This document shows positions 7,247 to 13,574 of a stretch of 14,888 nucleotides of DNA, piece after piece. The notes under the pieces are model-generated. The model was given only the letters and a program-made list of their open reading frames with translations. It did no database searches and had not been told where the DNA came from. Each line of letters opens with the position of its first letter. Position 1 is the stretch's first letter. Made by a program: the position numbers and the translations under genes. The DNA comes from an uncultured Bacilli bacterium (GTDB lineage: Bacteria; Bacillota_I; Bacilli_A; RF39; UBA660), in NCBI GenBank assembly GCA_948552115.1, contig CAOWNX010000007.1, forward strand, positions 1-14,888. The letters run 5' to 3'.

Positions 7247-9055
7247 ATGTGTGGATTTACAGGATTTATTGGAACAGAAAAAAAGAAAAAAGAAATTATC
7301 AAAAAAATGACCGATAAAATAAAACATCGAGGACCCGATGGAGAAGGATATTACACCGATAAAAATATAGCACTCGGACACCGAAGACTATCCATTATTG
7401 ATGTAGAAAATGGAACTCAACCGATGTTTAATGAAGATAAAAATATTGTCATCGTTTTTAATGGAGAAATCTATAATTACCAAGAATTAAAAGAAAAACT
7501 AACCAATCATACCTTTCAAACAAACTGTGACACGGAAGTATTAATTCATGGTTATGAAGAATGGGGAATGGACTTACCAAAAAAACTACGTGGAATGTTT
7601 TCCTTCGTGATTTGGGACAAAAACAAAGAAATTTTATTTGGTGCAAGAGATCCGTTTGGAATCAAACCCTTTTATTACTATCAAACAGAAAATAACTTCC
7701 TCTTTGCATCAGAAATCAAATGCTTCTTTGAGCATCCTGAATTTACAAAAAAGCTAAATGAAAAATTAATTCCAGCATACCTATCTTTTAGTTTTACTCC
7801 AACAACAGAAACCTTTTTTGAAGGAGTAAATCGTTTAGATGCAGGTCATTATCTATTATATGCGAAAGGAAAATGTAAAATAGAACGATATTTTTCCTTA
7901 AACTTCAACGAAGAAAAAAAATCTTATGAAGAATCAGTAGAAGAAATTGCTACTATCATGAAAGACTCTGTAGAACATCATAAAATCAGTGATGTCGAAG
8001 TAGGATCCTTTCTTTCCAGTGGAGTCGATTCTTCCTATATCGTATCTCTAGCACATCCAGACAAAACATATACCGTGGGATATGATATACCCAAGTATAA
8101 TGAAATTGACTATGCCAAAGACCTTGCTGAAAAATTAAATATCAAAAACAAAAGCAAAAAAATTACCAAACAAGAATATTTAAAAATCATTCCAGATATC
8201 ATGTATTATATGGACGAACCTTCCAGTGATCCTGCAACCGTTGCTCTGTACTTTGTTTCAAAACTTGCAAGGAAAGATGTAAAAGTCGTTCTATCAGGAG
8301 AAGGCGCTGATGAATTCTTTGGAGGATACAACACCTACAAATCTTACATTGACCTTGCTTGGTATAATAAAATTCCATTTTTTATTCGTCATGCCATTTC
8401 CTCATTTTGCAAATTACTTCCAGAAATAAGAGGAATTAACTTTCTTGTTCGTAGAGGTGAATCATTAGAAGAGAATTACATTGGAGTCAATCGTGTATTC
8501 GGAGAAAAAGAATGCAAAAAAATACTTAACATACCCATTACCTTAAAAAATAAAGAAATAACAAAAACAGTATACGATGAATTCAAAAATCAAAATGATA
8601 TTGTAAAAATGCAAGCCATTGATATCCATTTTTGGTTAATGAAAGACATCTTACAAAAAGCAGACCGTATGACAATGGCAAATTCCCTAGAAGGACGTGT
8701 TCCATTCATTGATACAGAAGTATATAACGTAGCAAGCAAACTTCCATTTTCTTACAAAGTATCCAAAAAAGGAACCAAACTAGCGATGAGAGATGCTGCC
8801 AAAAAAGTAATACCCAATGAATCTTATAAAAAGAAAAAACTTGGATTTCCTGTTCCAATACGTGATTGGATGAAAGAAGAAGACTTTTACCAAGAAATTC
8901 AGAAAATGTTTCAAAATAACACTGCCAAAAAGTATTTTAATCAAGAATATATCATAAAATTATTAGACAATCATCGTCGTGGAAAAAAAGATAACTACCG
9001 AAAAGTTTGGAATATCTATTGTTTCCTAAAATGGCATGAAGTATTTTTTGAATAA
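7247..9055 (+). CDS. asnB: Asparagine synthetase, glutamine-hydrolysing
   Basis: Makes asparagine from aspartate, glutamine and ATP in the cytosol. The protein starts MCGFTGF: after Met removal Cys2 is the N-terminal nucleophile of the class II glutamine amidotransferase domain, which fixes the start at ATG 7247. The N-terminal domain (~1-200) shows the KHRGPDGEG and GHRRLSIID motifs, FNGEIYNYQEL, and DTEVLIHGYEEWG. The synthetase domain has the PP-loop SSGVDSS (~257) and LSGEGADEFFGGY (~348-360), then DRMTMANSLEGRVPFID and KLGFPVPIRDW. At 602 residues it is within the range of Gram-positive AsnB/AsnO proteins (~610-630). One or two promoters precede it; no T-box or other riboswitch is seen. 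The PAP2 phosphatase gene follows after 11 bases and is probably co-transcribed. Related amidotransferase ligases act on cell-wall or capsule substrates in some Firmicutes, so a specialised substrate is possible, but the motifs are those of a true asparagine synthetase. Confidence 0.94.
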   Translation: MCGFTGFIGTEKKKKEIIKKMTDKIKHRGPDGEGYYTDKNIALGHRRLSIIDVENGTQPMFNEDKNIVIVFNGEIYNYQELKEKLTNHTFQTNCDTEVLIHGYEEWGMDLPKKLRGMFSFVIWDKNKEILFGARDPFGIKPFYYYQTENNFLFASEIKCFFEHPEFTKKLNEKLIPAYLSFSFTPTTETFFEGVNRLDAGHYLLYAKGKCKIERYFSLNFNEEKKSYEESVEEIATIMKDSVEHHKISDVEVGSFLSSGVDSSYIVSLAHPDKTYTVGYDIPKYNEIDYAKDLAEKLNIKNKSKKITKQEYLKIIPDIMYYMDEPSSDPATVALYFVSKLARKDVKVVLSGEGADEFFGGYNTYKSYIDLAWYNKIPFFIRHAISSFCKLLPEIRGINFLVRRGESLEENYIGVNRVFGEKECKKILNIPITLKNKEITKTVYDEFKNQNDIVKMQAIDIHFWLMKDILQKADRMTMANSLEGRVPFIDTEVYNVASKLPFSYKVSKKGTKLAMRDAAKKVIPNESYKKKKLGFPVPIRDWMKEEDFYQEIQKMFQNNTAKKYFNQEYIIKLLDNHRRGKKDNYRKVWNIYCFLKWHEVFFE

Positions 9056-9066
9056 AGGGGAAAACA

Positions 9067-9684
9067 ATGAAAAAAAATATAATTGAAATAATAATAGCTA
9101 GTATTTGCATCATTTTATTTATAATTATTTTATATACAGTACAGACGAAAAAAATCAATTCCTTAGATCAATTGATATACGAAAAAATTTCGCGTTTTAT
9201 CAATCCAACCAATACCAAATTTATGAAAATAATAACAATATTTGGTAGTGTAATTGGAATTGCTTTTGGCGTTTTCATTAGTTATTTCTTTCTAAAAGAT
9301 AAATTTGACAAATCATTTATAACGCTTGCCATGTTAGGAGAAGCAGCTTTAAATAATGTAATCAAGGTAATAATAAAAAGACCTCGACCTACCATTAACC
9401 CTTTAGTAGTGGAAACGGGATATAGCTTTCCAAGCGGACATACTATGTCCTCTACTGCCTTTTTTTCACTTTTAATCTTTTTTCTTTGGAAATCACACTT
9501 ACCAACCAAAATAAAAATCATCATAACCATACCATTTGTTGGCATCATAGGACTTGTCTTAACAAGTAGAGTATACTTAGGAGTTCATTATTTTAGTGAT
9601 GTTTTTGCAGGATTATTATTGAGTTTAGCTTGTATTTTACTATTAAGCTCTGGATATCCAAAAATAAAAAAATTTTTCCTTTAA
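9067..9684 (+). CDS. PAP2-family membrane phosphatase
   Basis: Type 2 phosphatidic acid phosphatase superfamily, membrane enzymes that remove phosphate from lipid phosphates such as undecaprenyl pyrophosphate or phosphatidylglycerophosphate at the outer membrane face. All three catalytic motifs are present: K100-x6-R107-P108, P122-S-G-H125, and S167-R-x5-H174-x3-D178. Hydrophobic segments at ~5-24, 55-75, 84-100, 128-141, 149-165 and 177-195 give about six membrane spans, as usual. Length 205 is typical of the small bacterial enzymes. AGGGG (9056-9060) precedes the ATG by 6 bases, directly after asnB. The substrate cannot be told from sequence; undecaprenyl pyrophosphate recycling (BcrC-like) is the common role for this size class in Firmicutes. 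Its stop codon lies in the arm of the shared terminator. Confidence 0.9.
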   Translation: MKKNIIEIIIASICIILFIIILYTVQTKKINSLDQLIYEKISRFINPTNTKFMKIITIFGSVIGIAFGVFISYFFLKDKFDKSFITLAMLGEAALNNVIKVIIKRPRPTINPLVVETGYSFPSGHTMSSTAFFSLLIFFLWKSHLPTKIKIIITIPFVGIIGLVLTSRVYLGVHYFSDVFAGLLLSLACILLLSSGYPKIKKFFL

Positions 9685-9707
9685 AAATCCATTTAGGATT
9701 TTTTCTT
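9683..9707. terminator. Bidirectional terminator between PAP2 and the CmpB-type gene
   Basis: Perfect 8-base stem AAAAATCC (9683-9690) / GGATTTTT (9696-9703) with loop ATTTA, flanked by T-runs usable in either direction. The plus-strand stop TAA (9682-9684) and the minus-strand stop (9693-9695, TAA on the complement) both fall within or at the edge of the hairpin, so two convergent genes end in one compact element. Confidence 0.85.
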
Positions 9708-10385
9708 TTGTTTCCGTTTCTCTTTTCGAGCTATTCCTTTGGAATATAAAATTTCTAATTTTGGGAAAGCATTAATCAAACGCTTCTGTAACAATTGATT
9801 TTGCTTCATAATTTCTTTCCGAACCATTCTCGTGATTTTTTCAGTAGAATCTGTTCGAATATTAGAAGAAATCAAAGTTAAACTAGACATGATTTTAAAA
9901 GAAACACAAATATCAATAATCATTCCAAAAATTAGAAGAAAACTAATGATATAAAGCAAAATATCAGGTAGTTTTTGAATCCAACCATAAAAGAATGGAT
10001 TGCATAAATACATAATAATTAATCCCAAAACACCAAAAGGAATCATAGTTTCTAAACAAATTCTTCCATTAATTGAAAATCTTCGTTGCGAATAATCCCA
10101 CCAACGCGTATGAAAAAATTTTTCTAAAAAATAACTTGTACCATACTCTAAAATAGAACAAAATACCATTGTCATCACAAAAAGCGTAAATGGATCATTA
10201 TAATATCGTTTTAAAAGTAACGTAATACCAATCGCTCCACATCCATAAATCGGACAATAAGGACCAACTAAAAATCCTCGATTGATAAATTTCTTATCGC
10301 TAATAAGCTTACAACTAACTTCTAACATCCAACCAAAAAAGGAATATAAGAAAAAAAGTAAAAAATAAATACAAAACGGTTTCAT
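9693..10385 (-). CDS. CmpB/PF06541-type multi-pass membrane protein (putative ABC transporter permease)
   Basis: 230 residues from the ATG at 10385 (complement). The protein starts MKPFCIYFLLFFLYSFFGWM and has the family landmarks FFGWMLEV near residue 20, NRGFLVGPYCPIYGCG (~35-50), a conserved ILEYGTSYFLEK segment, then RWWDYSQRRFSINGRICLE (~94-112). Four or five hydrophobic segments cover residues 5-170, and the last ~60 residues are a basic cytoplasmic tail ending in a Lys/Arg-rich stretch. This family is annotated in databases as a putative ABC-type permease, but no ATPase or partner is present here and its biochemical role is not established. The complement carries an AAGTGA ribosome site (10390-10395) 4 bases before the start, and a near-perfect promoter, which rejects the in-frame start 17 codons upstream. 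It is the only leftward gene in the window, divergent from the YtxH-like gene. Confidence 0.85.
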   Translation of the reverse strand: MKPFCIYFLLFFLYSFFGWMLEVSCKLISDKKFINRGFLVGPYCPIYGCGAIGITLLLKRYYNDPFTLFVMTMVFCSILEYGTSYFLEKFFHTRWWDYSQRRFSINGRICLETMIPFGVLGLIIMYLCNPFFYGWIQKLPDILLYIISFLLIFGMIIDICVSFKIMSSLTLISSNIRTDSTEKITRMVRKEIMKQNQLLQKRLINAFPKLEILYSKGIARKEKRKQKKKS

Positions 10386-10404
10386 ACAATCACTTCTTAA
10401 AAGT

Positions 10405-10433
10405 ATTATATAGAATAGATTTTGACGAGTCAA
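10405..10433 (-). promoter_or_regulatory. Sigma-A promoter of the CmpB-type gene (leftward)
   Basis: On the complement: -35 TTGACT (10433-10428), 17-base spacer, perfect -10 TATAAT (10410-10405). The -10 lies 19 bases before the ATG at 10385. The -35 is half of an inverted repeat. Confidence 0.88.
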
Positions 10434-10491
10434 CAAAAAGTGTTGACGAAAAAAATGTCAAACTTTGTTGGAAAAGTTGACGTATCAACTT
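10422..10491. promoter_or_regulatory. Three TTGAC/GTCAA inverted repeats between divergent promoters (probable operators)
   Basis: IR1: TTGAC (10422-10426) GA GTCAA (10429-10433). IR2: TTGAC (10443-10447), 9 bases, GTCAA (10457-10461). IR3: AAGTTGACGTATCAACTT (10474-10491), a perfect 7-base-arm palindrome around CGTA. IR1 overlaps the leftward -35 and IR3 overlaps the rightward -35; IR2 is not part of any recognisable promoter. The half-site is GTTGAC-like. This suggests a dimeric regulator acting on both genes; I do not recognise the site as that of a known regulator. Confidence 0.5.
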
Positions 10492-10505
10492 AATAACCAT
10501 ATAAT
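10477..10505 (+). promoter_or_regulatory. Sigma-A promoter of the YtxH-like gene (rightward)
   Basis: -35 TTGACG (10477-10482), 17-base spacer, perfect -10 TATAAT (10500-10505), start expected near 10512. It is back to back with the leftward promoter; the two -35 elements are 43 bases apart. Confidence 0.88.
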
Positions 10506-10530
10506 AAAACTATAAAGGTTAGGTGATAAA

Positions 10531-10929
10531 ATGAAAAAGAAAACAGTAGCGGCACTCGGAGTAGGAGCAGCAGTCGGTGCAGGTCTAGGAGTTTTATTTG
10601 CTCCAAAAAGTGGTAAAGAAACAAGAGAAGAATTAAAACAGAAAATAGACGAACTAAAAAACAAAGTAAAAGACATCAAAATGGACGATGTAAAAGAATA
10701 TGTCGACGAAAAAATAAAAAAAATAGAAAACGAATTAAAAGATCTTGACAAAGAAAAAGCAATCAAAATTGTAAAGGATAAAGCAAAGAAAATCGAAAAA
10801 GAATGTAAAGATTTAGCACATTATGTCAAGAAAAAAAGTGAACCAGTTTTACAAGAAGCTGTAGAACAAGTTCGTGAAAAAGCAATTGAAGTAACCAAAA
10901 AAGCTATTGAAAAATTAGAAAACGAGTAA
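10531..10929 (+). CDS. YtxH-like stress/envelope protein
   Basis: 132 residues. The N-terminus is a short basic start followed by a Gly/Ala-rich hydrophobic segment (~6-25, VAALGVGAAVGAGLGVLFAP) and then the APKSGKETREEL motif, the recognised signature of the YtxH-like family (PF12732), in which the glycine-rich helix is a membrane or membrane-associated anchor. The remaining ~100 residues are almost entirely Lys/Glu-rich helix with coiled-coil character. In B. subtilis members are general-stress proteins of unknown biochemical role. AGGTGA (10521-10526) lies 4 bases before the ATG. It is a single-gene unit with a strong promoter, adjacent palindromes and its own terminator, so it is probably regulated and possibly well expressed. 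Divergent pairing with a CmpB-type membrane protein under shared sites suggests a common envelope-related response (inference). Confidence 0.85.
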   Translation: MKKKTVAALGVGAAVGAGLGVLFAPKSGKETREELKQKIDELKNKVKDIKMDDVKEYVDEKIKKIENELKDLDKEKAIKIVKDKAKKIEKECKDLAHYVKKKSEPVLQEAVEQVREKAIEVTKKAIEKLENE

Positions 10930-10946
10930 AAAAGTTTTCTTTTTTT
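10917..10946 (+). terminator. Intrinsic terminator after the YtxH-like gene
   Basis: Stem AGAAAAC (10917-10923) / GTTTTCT (10934-10940), followed by six more T (10941-10946). The stop codon TAA (10927-10929) is in the loop. Confidence 0.75.
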
Positions 10947-10983
10947 ATGGATAAAAAAGGAGAAAATATAGAATACTAATAGT

Positions 10984-10989
10984 AGGTGA
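10984..10989 (+). promoter_or_regulatory. Ribosome binding site AGGTGA that sets the ku start at 10995
   Basis: AGGTGA is 5 bases before ATG 10995. The GTG at 10986 lies inside it and is in frame, but is not a credible start. The initiating MPNIHRNISFALVNIPV matches the usual Ku N-terminus. A weak -10 (TAGAAT, 10969-10974) lies upstream without a clear -35. Confidence 0.8.
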
Positions 10990-10994
10990 GTGCT

Positions 10995-11744
10995 ATGCCA
11001 AATATCCATCGTAACATTTCCTTTGCTTTAGTAAACATCCCCGTAATTATGAATCCTGCCATCAAAAACAACGACACTTCATTTAATCAACTACATAAAA
11101 AATGTGCGCATCGTATCCAATATGTCAAATTTTGTCCGCTCTGTAAAGTAAAATTAAAAGAAACCGATATAATAAAAGGATATGAAGTCGAAAAAGGAGA
11201 ATATTTGACATTTGATAAACAAGAAATCGAAAAGCTACGTCCTGAGACAGAAAAAGAAATTGAAATCACTGCCTTTATCCCGATTAGTGAAATAGATCCC
11301 ATCTACTTTGAAAAAAGCTATTGTTTAAATGCTGAAACCAAATCCAAAGCATACTACCTATTTTGTGAGGCCTTAAAAAAAACCAAACAAGTAGCACTCT
11401 GTAAATTAGTAATTGGAAGCAAATTCTATTATGCCATTTTAAGATTTACACCAACTGGAATTATCTTGACAACCCTTTACTTTGAAGAAGAAGTAAACCT
11501 TCCTACCACAGAATTAAATGGAAAATTAAATGACAAAGAATTAAATTTAGCAATCGAATTAATCAACTCACTAAAAGGTTCATTTGAACCAGAAAAATAT
11601 AAAGACGAATACCAAGAAAACATTCAAAAAGCAATCAAAGAAAAGCAGAATGGGAAAAAAGTAAAAGGAGAAAAAAAGAAACCAAAAAAACAAGTTAGCG
11701 ATTTAATGGAAGCGTTAGAAAAGAGCTTAAAAAAGAAATCATGA
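10995..11744 (+). CDS. ku: Ku, end-binding protein of bacterial non-homologous end joining
   Basis: Bacterial Ku forms a homodimeric ring on DNA double-strand ends and recruits the LigD-type ligase. Family landmarks in order: N-terminal ISFALVNIPV (8-17), HKKCAHRIQYVKFCPLC (34-50), DIIKGYEVEKGEYLTFDKQEIEKLRP (58 onward), an EIDPIYFEKSY element, a segment like the KAYYLLxEAL helix, a strand with FYYAILR, and DKELNLAIELINSL followed by FEPEKYKDEY. These match the order in B. subtilis YkoV. Length 249 is on the short side for bacterial Ku (~260-310). The C-terminal ~45 residues are Lys-rich and end with SDLMEALEKSL, the usual terminal helix. Cys37, Cys47 and Cys50 with His34/His39 could form a metal site; this is speculation. 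The stop codon overlaps the ligase ATG (ATGA), so ku and ligase are translationally coupled. Confidence 0.95.
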   Translation: MPNIHRNISFALVNIPVIMNPAIKNNDTSFNQLHKKCAHRIQYVKFCPLCKVKLKETDIIKGYEVEKGEYLTFDKQEIEKLRPETEKEIEITAFIPISEIDPIYFEKSYCLNAETKSKAYYLFCEALKKTKQVALCKLVIGSKFYYAILRFTPTGIILTTLYFEEEVNLPTTELNGKLNDKELNLAIELINSLKGSFEPEKYKDEYQENIQKAIKEKQNGKKVKGEKKKPKKQVSDLMEALEKSLKKKS

Positions 11745-12631
11745 ATCTTTGGTCGACGATATGGACTCCTATGTTATTAACTAATTCAGAAAAAATGATT
11801 ACGGATAATAACTTTTTATATGAAATAAAATTTGATGGCATTCGAGCACTACTATTTATCACTTCCAAACAAATAGTAATAAAAAATCGCCATGGAAAAG
11901 ACATCACCAAGAAGTTTCCAGAACTTCAAGAAATAAAAAAAATCGCGTCCCAAAAAATGATTATTGATGGAGAAATCACTTTATTTGAAAAAAATCGTCC
12001 TAACTTTTCAAAACTAATAGAACGAATTCATTGCAACCCTGAAAAAACAAAGTATGATAGTCAAACAAATCCTGTCATTTTTATAGCATTTGATATATTA
12101 TACAAAGAAAAAGATATCACTTCTATGCCATTAATCAAGCGAAAAGAAGTATTAAATCAATTAAAAGATACGAATTTTTTTTGCAAATCAAAAACATTTG
12201 AAAATGGCAAAGAGCTATTCATCCAAACCAAAAAATTAAAATTAGAAGGAATTGTTGCCAAAGAAAAAAACAGTATATATGAAATAAATACCCGTTCCAT
12301 CTCTTGGATAAAAATAAAACATCAAAAACAAGAAATATTTTATATTGGTGGATACCAAGAAAAACCAAATAACGATGTCATATCACTTTTACTAGGAGAA
12401 TATCAAAATAAGAAATTAAACTATGTAGGAAAAGTAACAGTCGCCAAAAAAAATCCAATAATTTCAAAATTAAAGAAATTAAAAACATTATCATCCAATC
12501 CGTTTGATAAAAAAATTACTAATTTCCAATTTGTTGTACCAAAATATACATGTCTTGTAAAATACTTAGAACGAACCAATTCAGGATCTCTAAGACATCC
12601 TATATTTCAAAAAATAATTGAGAAAAAATAA
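11741..12631 (+). CDS. ligD: ATP-dependent DNA ligase, LigD-type, ligase domain only
   Basis: Seals nicks and, with Ku, joins double-strand breaks via an adenylated lysine. Nucleotidyltransferase motifs are all visible: motif I E28-x-K30-x-D32-G33-x-R35 (K30 is the AMP acceptor), R50-H-G (motif Ia region), D76-G-E78 (motif III), FIAFDIL around D118 (IIIa), E169-G-I-V-x-K174 (IV), and W189-I-K-I-K193 (V). The C-terminal ~100 residues (FYIGGYQEKP, LNYVGKVTV, LRHPIFQKI) fit the OB-fold domain. At 296 residues it corresponds only to the ligase module; the polymerase/primase and 3'-phosphoesterase modules of multidomain LigD are absent, and no separate gene for them is in the window. It overlaps ku by 4 bases and has only a weak ribosome site. 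The symbol is used for the ku-linked NHEJ ligase class. Confidence 0.92.
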   Translation: MNLWSTIWTPMLLTNSEKMITDNNFLYEIKFDGIRALLFITSKQIVIKNRHGKDITKKFPELQEIKKIASQKMIIDGEITLFEKNRPNFSKLIERIHCNPEKTKYDSQTNPVIFIAFDILYKEKDITSMPLIKRKEVLNQLKDTNFFCKSKTFENGKELFIQTKKLKLEGIVAKEKNSIYEINTRSISWIKIKHQKQEIFYIGGYQEKPNNDVISLLLGEYQNKKLNYVGKVTVAKKNPIISKLKKLKTLSSNPFDKKITNFQFVVPKYTCLVKYLERTNSGSLRHPIFQKIIEKK

Positions 12632-12689
12632 CAAAATCTTTCTCTTACTTATTGTTTTTGATGAGATAAAAAAAGAAAGAGAGAACAAA

Positions 12690-13094
12690 ATGAAAGTAAT
12701 TACAATCAAACAACCCTTTGCAACATTAATCGCCGAAGGATTAAAAGAATATGAGTTTCGTACTTGGAAAACTAAATATCGTGGGCCAATTTTAATTCAT
12801 GCTGGAAAAGGGATAGACAAATCAGCAATGAAACGATATGAACACTTAAATTTAGAATATCCAACTAGTTACATCATAGCACAATCCCATCTGATAGATT
12901 GTATCAAAATAGATGACAAAACAAGAGAATTCTTACAAAAGAAAAAACCAGAAATCTATCATTCAATCATTAAACACACGGATTGGGAAGGATATGGTTT
13001 TCAACTGGAACATACCAAAAAAATTGTACCGATACCAGTAAATGGAAAACTAAGTTTATGGAATTATGATTTACAAGAAAAAGAAATTGGATGA
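12690..13094 (+). CDS. Stand-alone ASCH-domain protein (TRIP4/ASC-1-like)
   Basis: 134 residues making up one ASCH domain, a PUA-like beta-barrel fold linked to RNA or nucleotide binding. The pattern ITIKQPFATLIAEGLKEYEF then RTW, and YRGPILIHAGKG after it, follows the ASC-1 type consensus (QPxAxLIxxGxKxxExRxWxxxYRGxxxIHA). Later elements, GYGFQLE, VPIPVNGKLSLW, fit the C-terminal strands. Proteins of this fold include RNA-binding factors and the N4-acetylcytidine amidohydrolase YqfB, so an enzymatic role is possible, but I see nothing that settles it. An in-frame start 24 codons upstream was rejected because ATG 12690 has a GAGAG-type site (near 12680) and the ASCH motif begins directly after the Met. 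It follows the ligase gene by 58 bases. The TGA stop overlaps an ATG (13091) that begins the frame-broken remnant downstream. Confidence 0.85.
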   Translation: MKVITIKQPFATLIAEGLKEYEFRTWKTKYRGPILIHAGKGIDKSAMKRYEHLNLEYPTSYIIAQSHLIDCIKIDDKTREFLQKKKPEIYHSIIKHTDWEGYGFQLEHTKKIVPIPVNGKLSLWNYDLQEKEIG

Positions 13095-13318
13095 ATTATT
13101 AAAACAAGTTTCCAAATTTACCAGAGATAATTTCTAAAATATTAATAAAAGAGTCAGAAAAAGTTGGACCATGGTATTGCGATTTAAAAAAAAATAATAT
13201 CCAATATATCGTTTTTAGAAATAAAATATTTCAATATCACATTGGAAATATGGAAGAAAAAAGAAAAGTTAAAAACGAATTCAAAAATTTTGGAATAAAT
13301 TTCGAACACTTCTTATAG
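13087..13318 (+). pseudogene. Frame-broken remnant of a small protein gene
   Basis: After the ASCH gene, a frame from TTG 13087 (MDELLKQVSKF...) ends at 13137 or so, while a different frame is open to the TAG at 13316-13318 (71 codons, 13103-13315) and reads as plausible protein: LPEIISKILIKESEKVG followed by PWYCDLKKNN, IQYIVFRNKIFQYHIG and KNEFKNFGINFEHFL. Removing one base from the TTT/AAA run near 13117-13122 joins the two parts into a ~76-residue protein. The same frame also begins ATG 13091 but stops after three codons. No intact start serves the long frame. I do not recognise the protein. A sequencing or assembly slip in the homopolymers is the main alternative to true decay. Confidence 0.5.
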
Positions 13319-13331
13319 AAAAGAGTATAAA

Positions 13332-13513
13332 ATGAAAAAAATACTATTAATAAGTACCAGATTTGAAAAACCAATAACAGTTCCAACTTACTAACGCACT
13401 TTTTAGAACAAGCAGGAACATATATTGTAGTAAGTATTGTACTTGACAACTCTCAAAAAGGATTAAAACTAATTCCAAATATAATTGAAATCCACTGTAA
13501 AAAAGGAAGTTAA
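13332..13513 (+). pseudogene. Frameshifted, truncated remnant, possibly of a flavodoxin-like NAD(P)H:FMN reductase
   Basis: ATG 13332 starts MKKILLISTRFEKP and stops at 13392-13394. The other frame, open from 13367 to TAA 13511-13513, reads KTNNSSNLLTHFLEQAGTY then IVVSIVLDNSQKG and on. Adding one base in the A5 run at 13366-13370 joins them into one 60-residue ORF beginning MKKILLISTRFEKTNNSSNL. This start resembles the beta1-loop-helix start of NADPH-dependent FMN reductases or flavodoxins (I-S-x-S-x-R-x-x-x-S-N-L), whose full length is ~180, so the rest would be lost. The family guess is weak and rests on ~25 residues. Frameshift in a homopolymer could also be a sequencing or assembly slip. 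Confidence 0.45.
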
Positions 13514-13545
13514 AATGGAATCGTAAAAAATAGAAGATTAAATTA

Positions 13546-13554
13546 TGATATACT
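13546..13554 (+). promoter_or_regulatory. Extended -10 promoter candidate for the ASCH-Nudix gene
   Basis: TGA-TATACT (13546-13554) is a good extended -10, 20 bases before ATG 13575; no convincing -35 is seen. It would separate expression of the ASCH-Nudix and mutY genes from the ku-ligase operon. Confidence 0.45.
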
Positions 13555-13574
13555 AACATGTAGTAGGTGAAAAA

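Noticed and set aside
10422..10491. CtsR or CIRCE-type heat-shock operator
   Set aside because: CtsR sites are direct GTCAAA-type heptad repeats and CIRCE is a longer, different inverted repeat; these sites are TTGAC/GTCAA inverted repeats.
12637..12685. TCTTTCT...AGAAAGA complementarity that might hide the ribosome site of the ASCH gene
   Set aside because: Long AT-rich loop and simple purine/pyrimidine repeats; likely chance pairing.
12618..12689. Upstream in-frame extension of the ASCH gene by 24 codons
   Set aside because: The extension overlaps the end of the ligase gene, has no ribosome site, and the ASCH motif starts just after ATG 12690.
13237..13559. Two overlapping minus-strand ORFs of 70 residues in the gap before the ASCH-Nudix gene
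   Set aside because: Hydrophobic antisense shadows in an AT-rich stretch; the plus-strand frames there read as better protein sequence.
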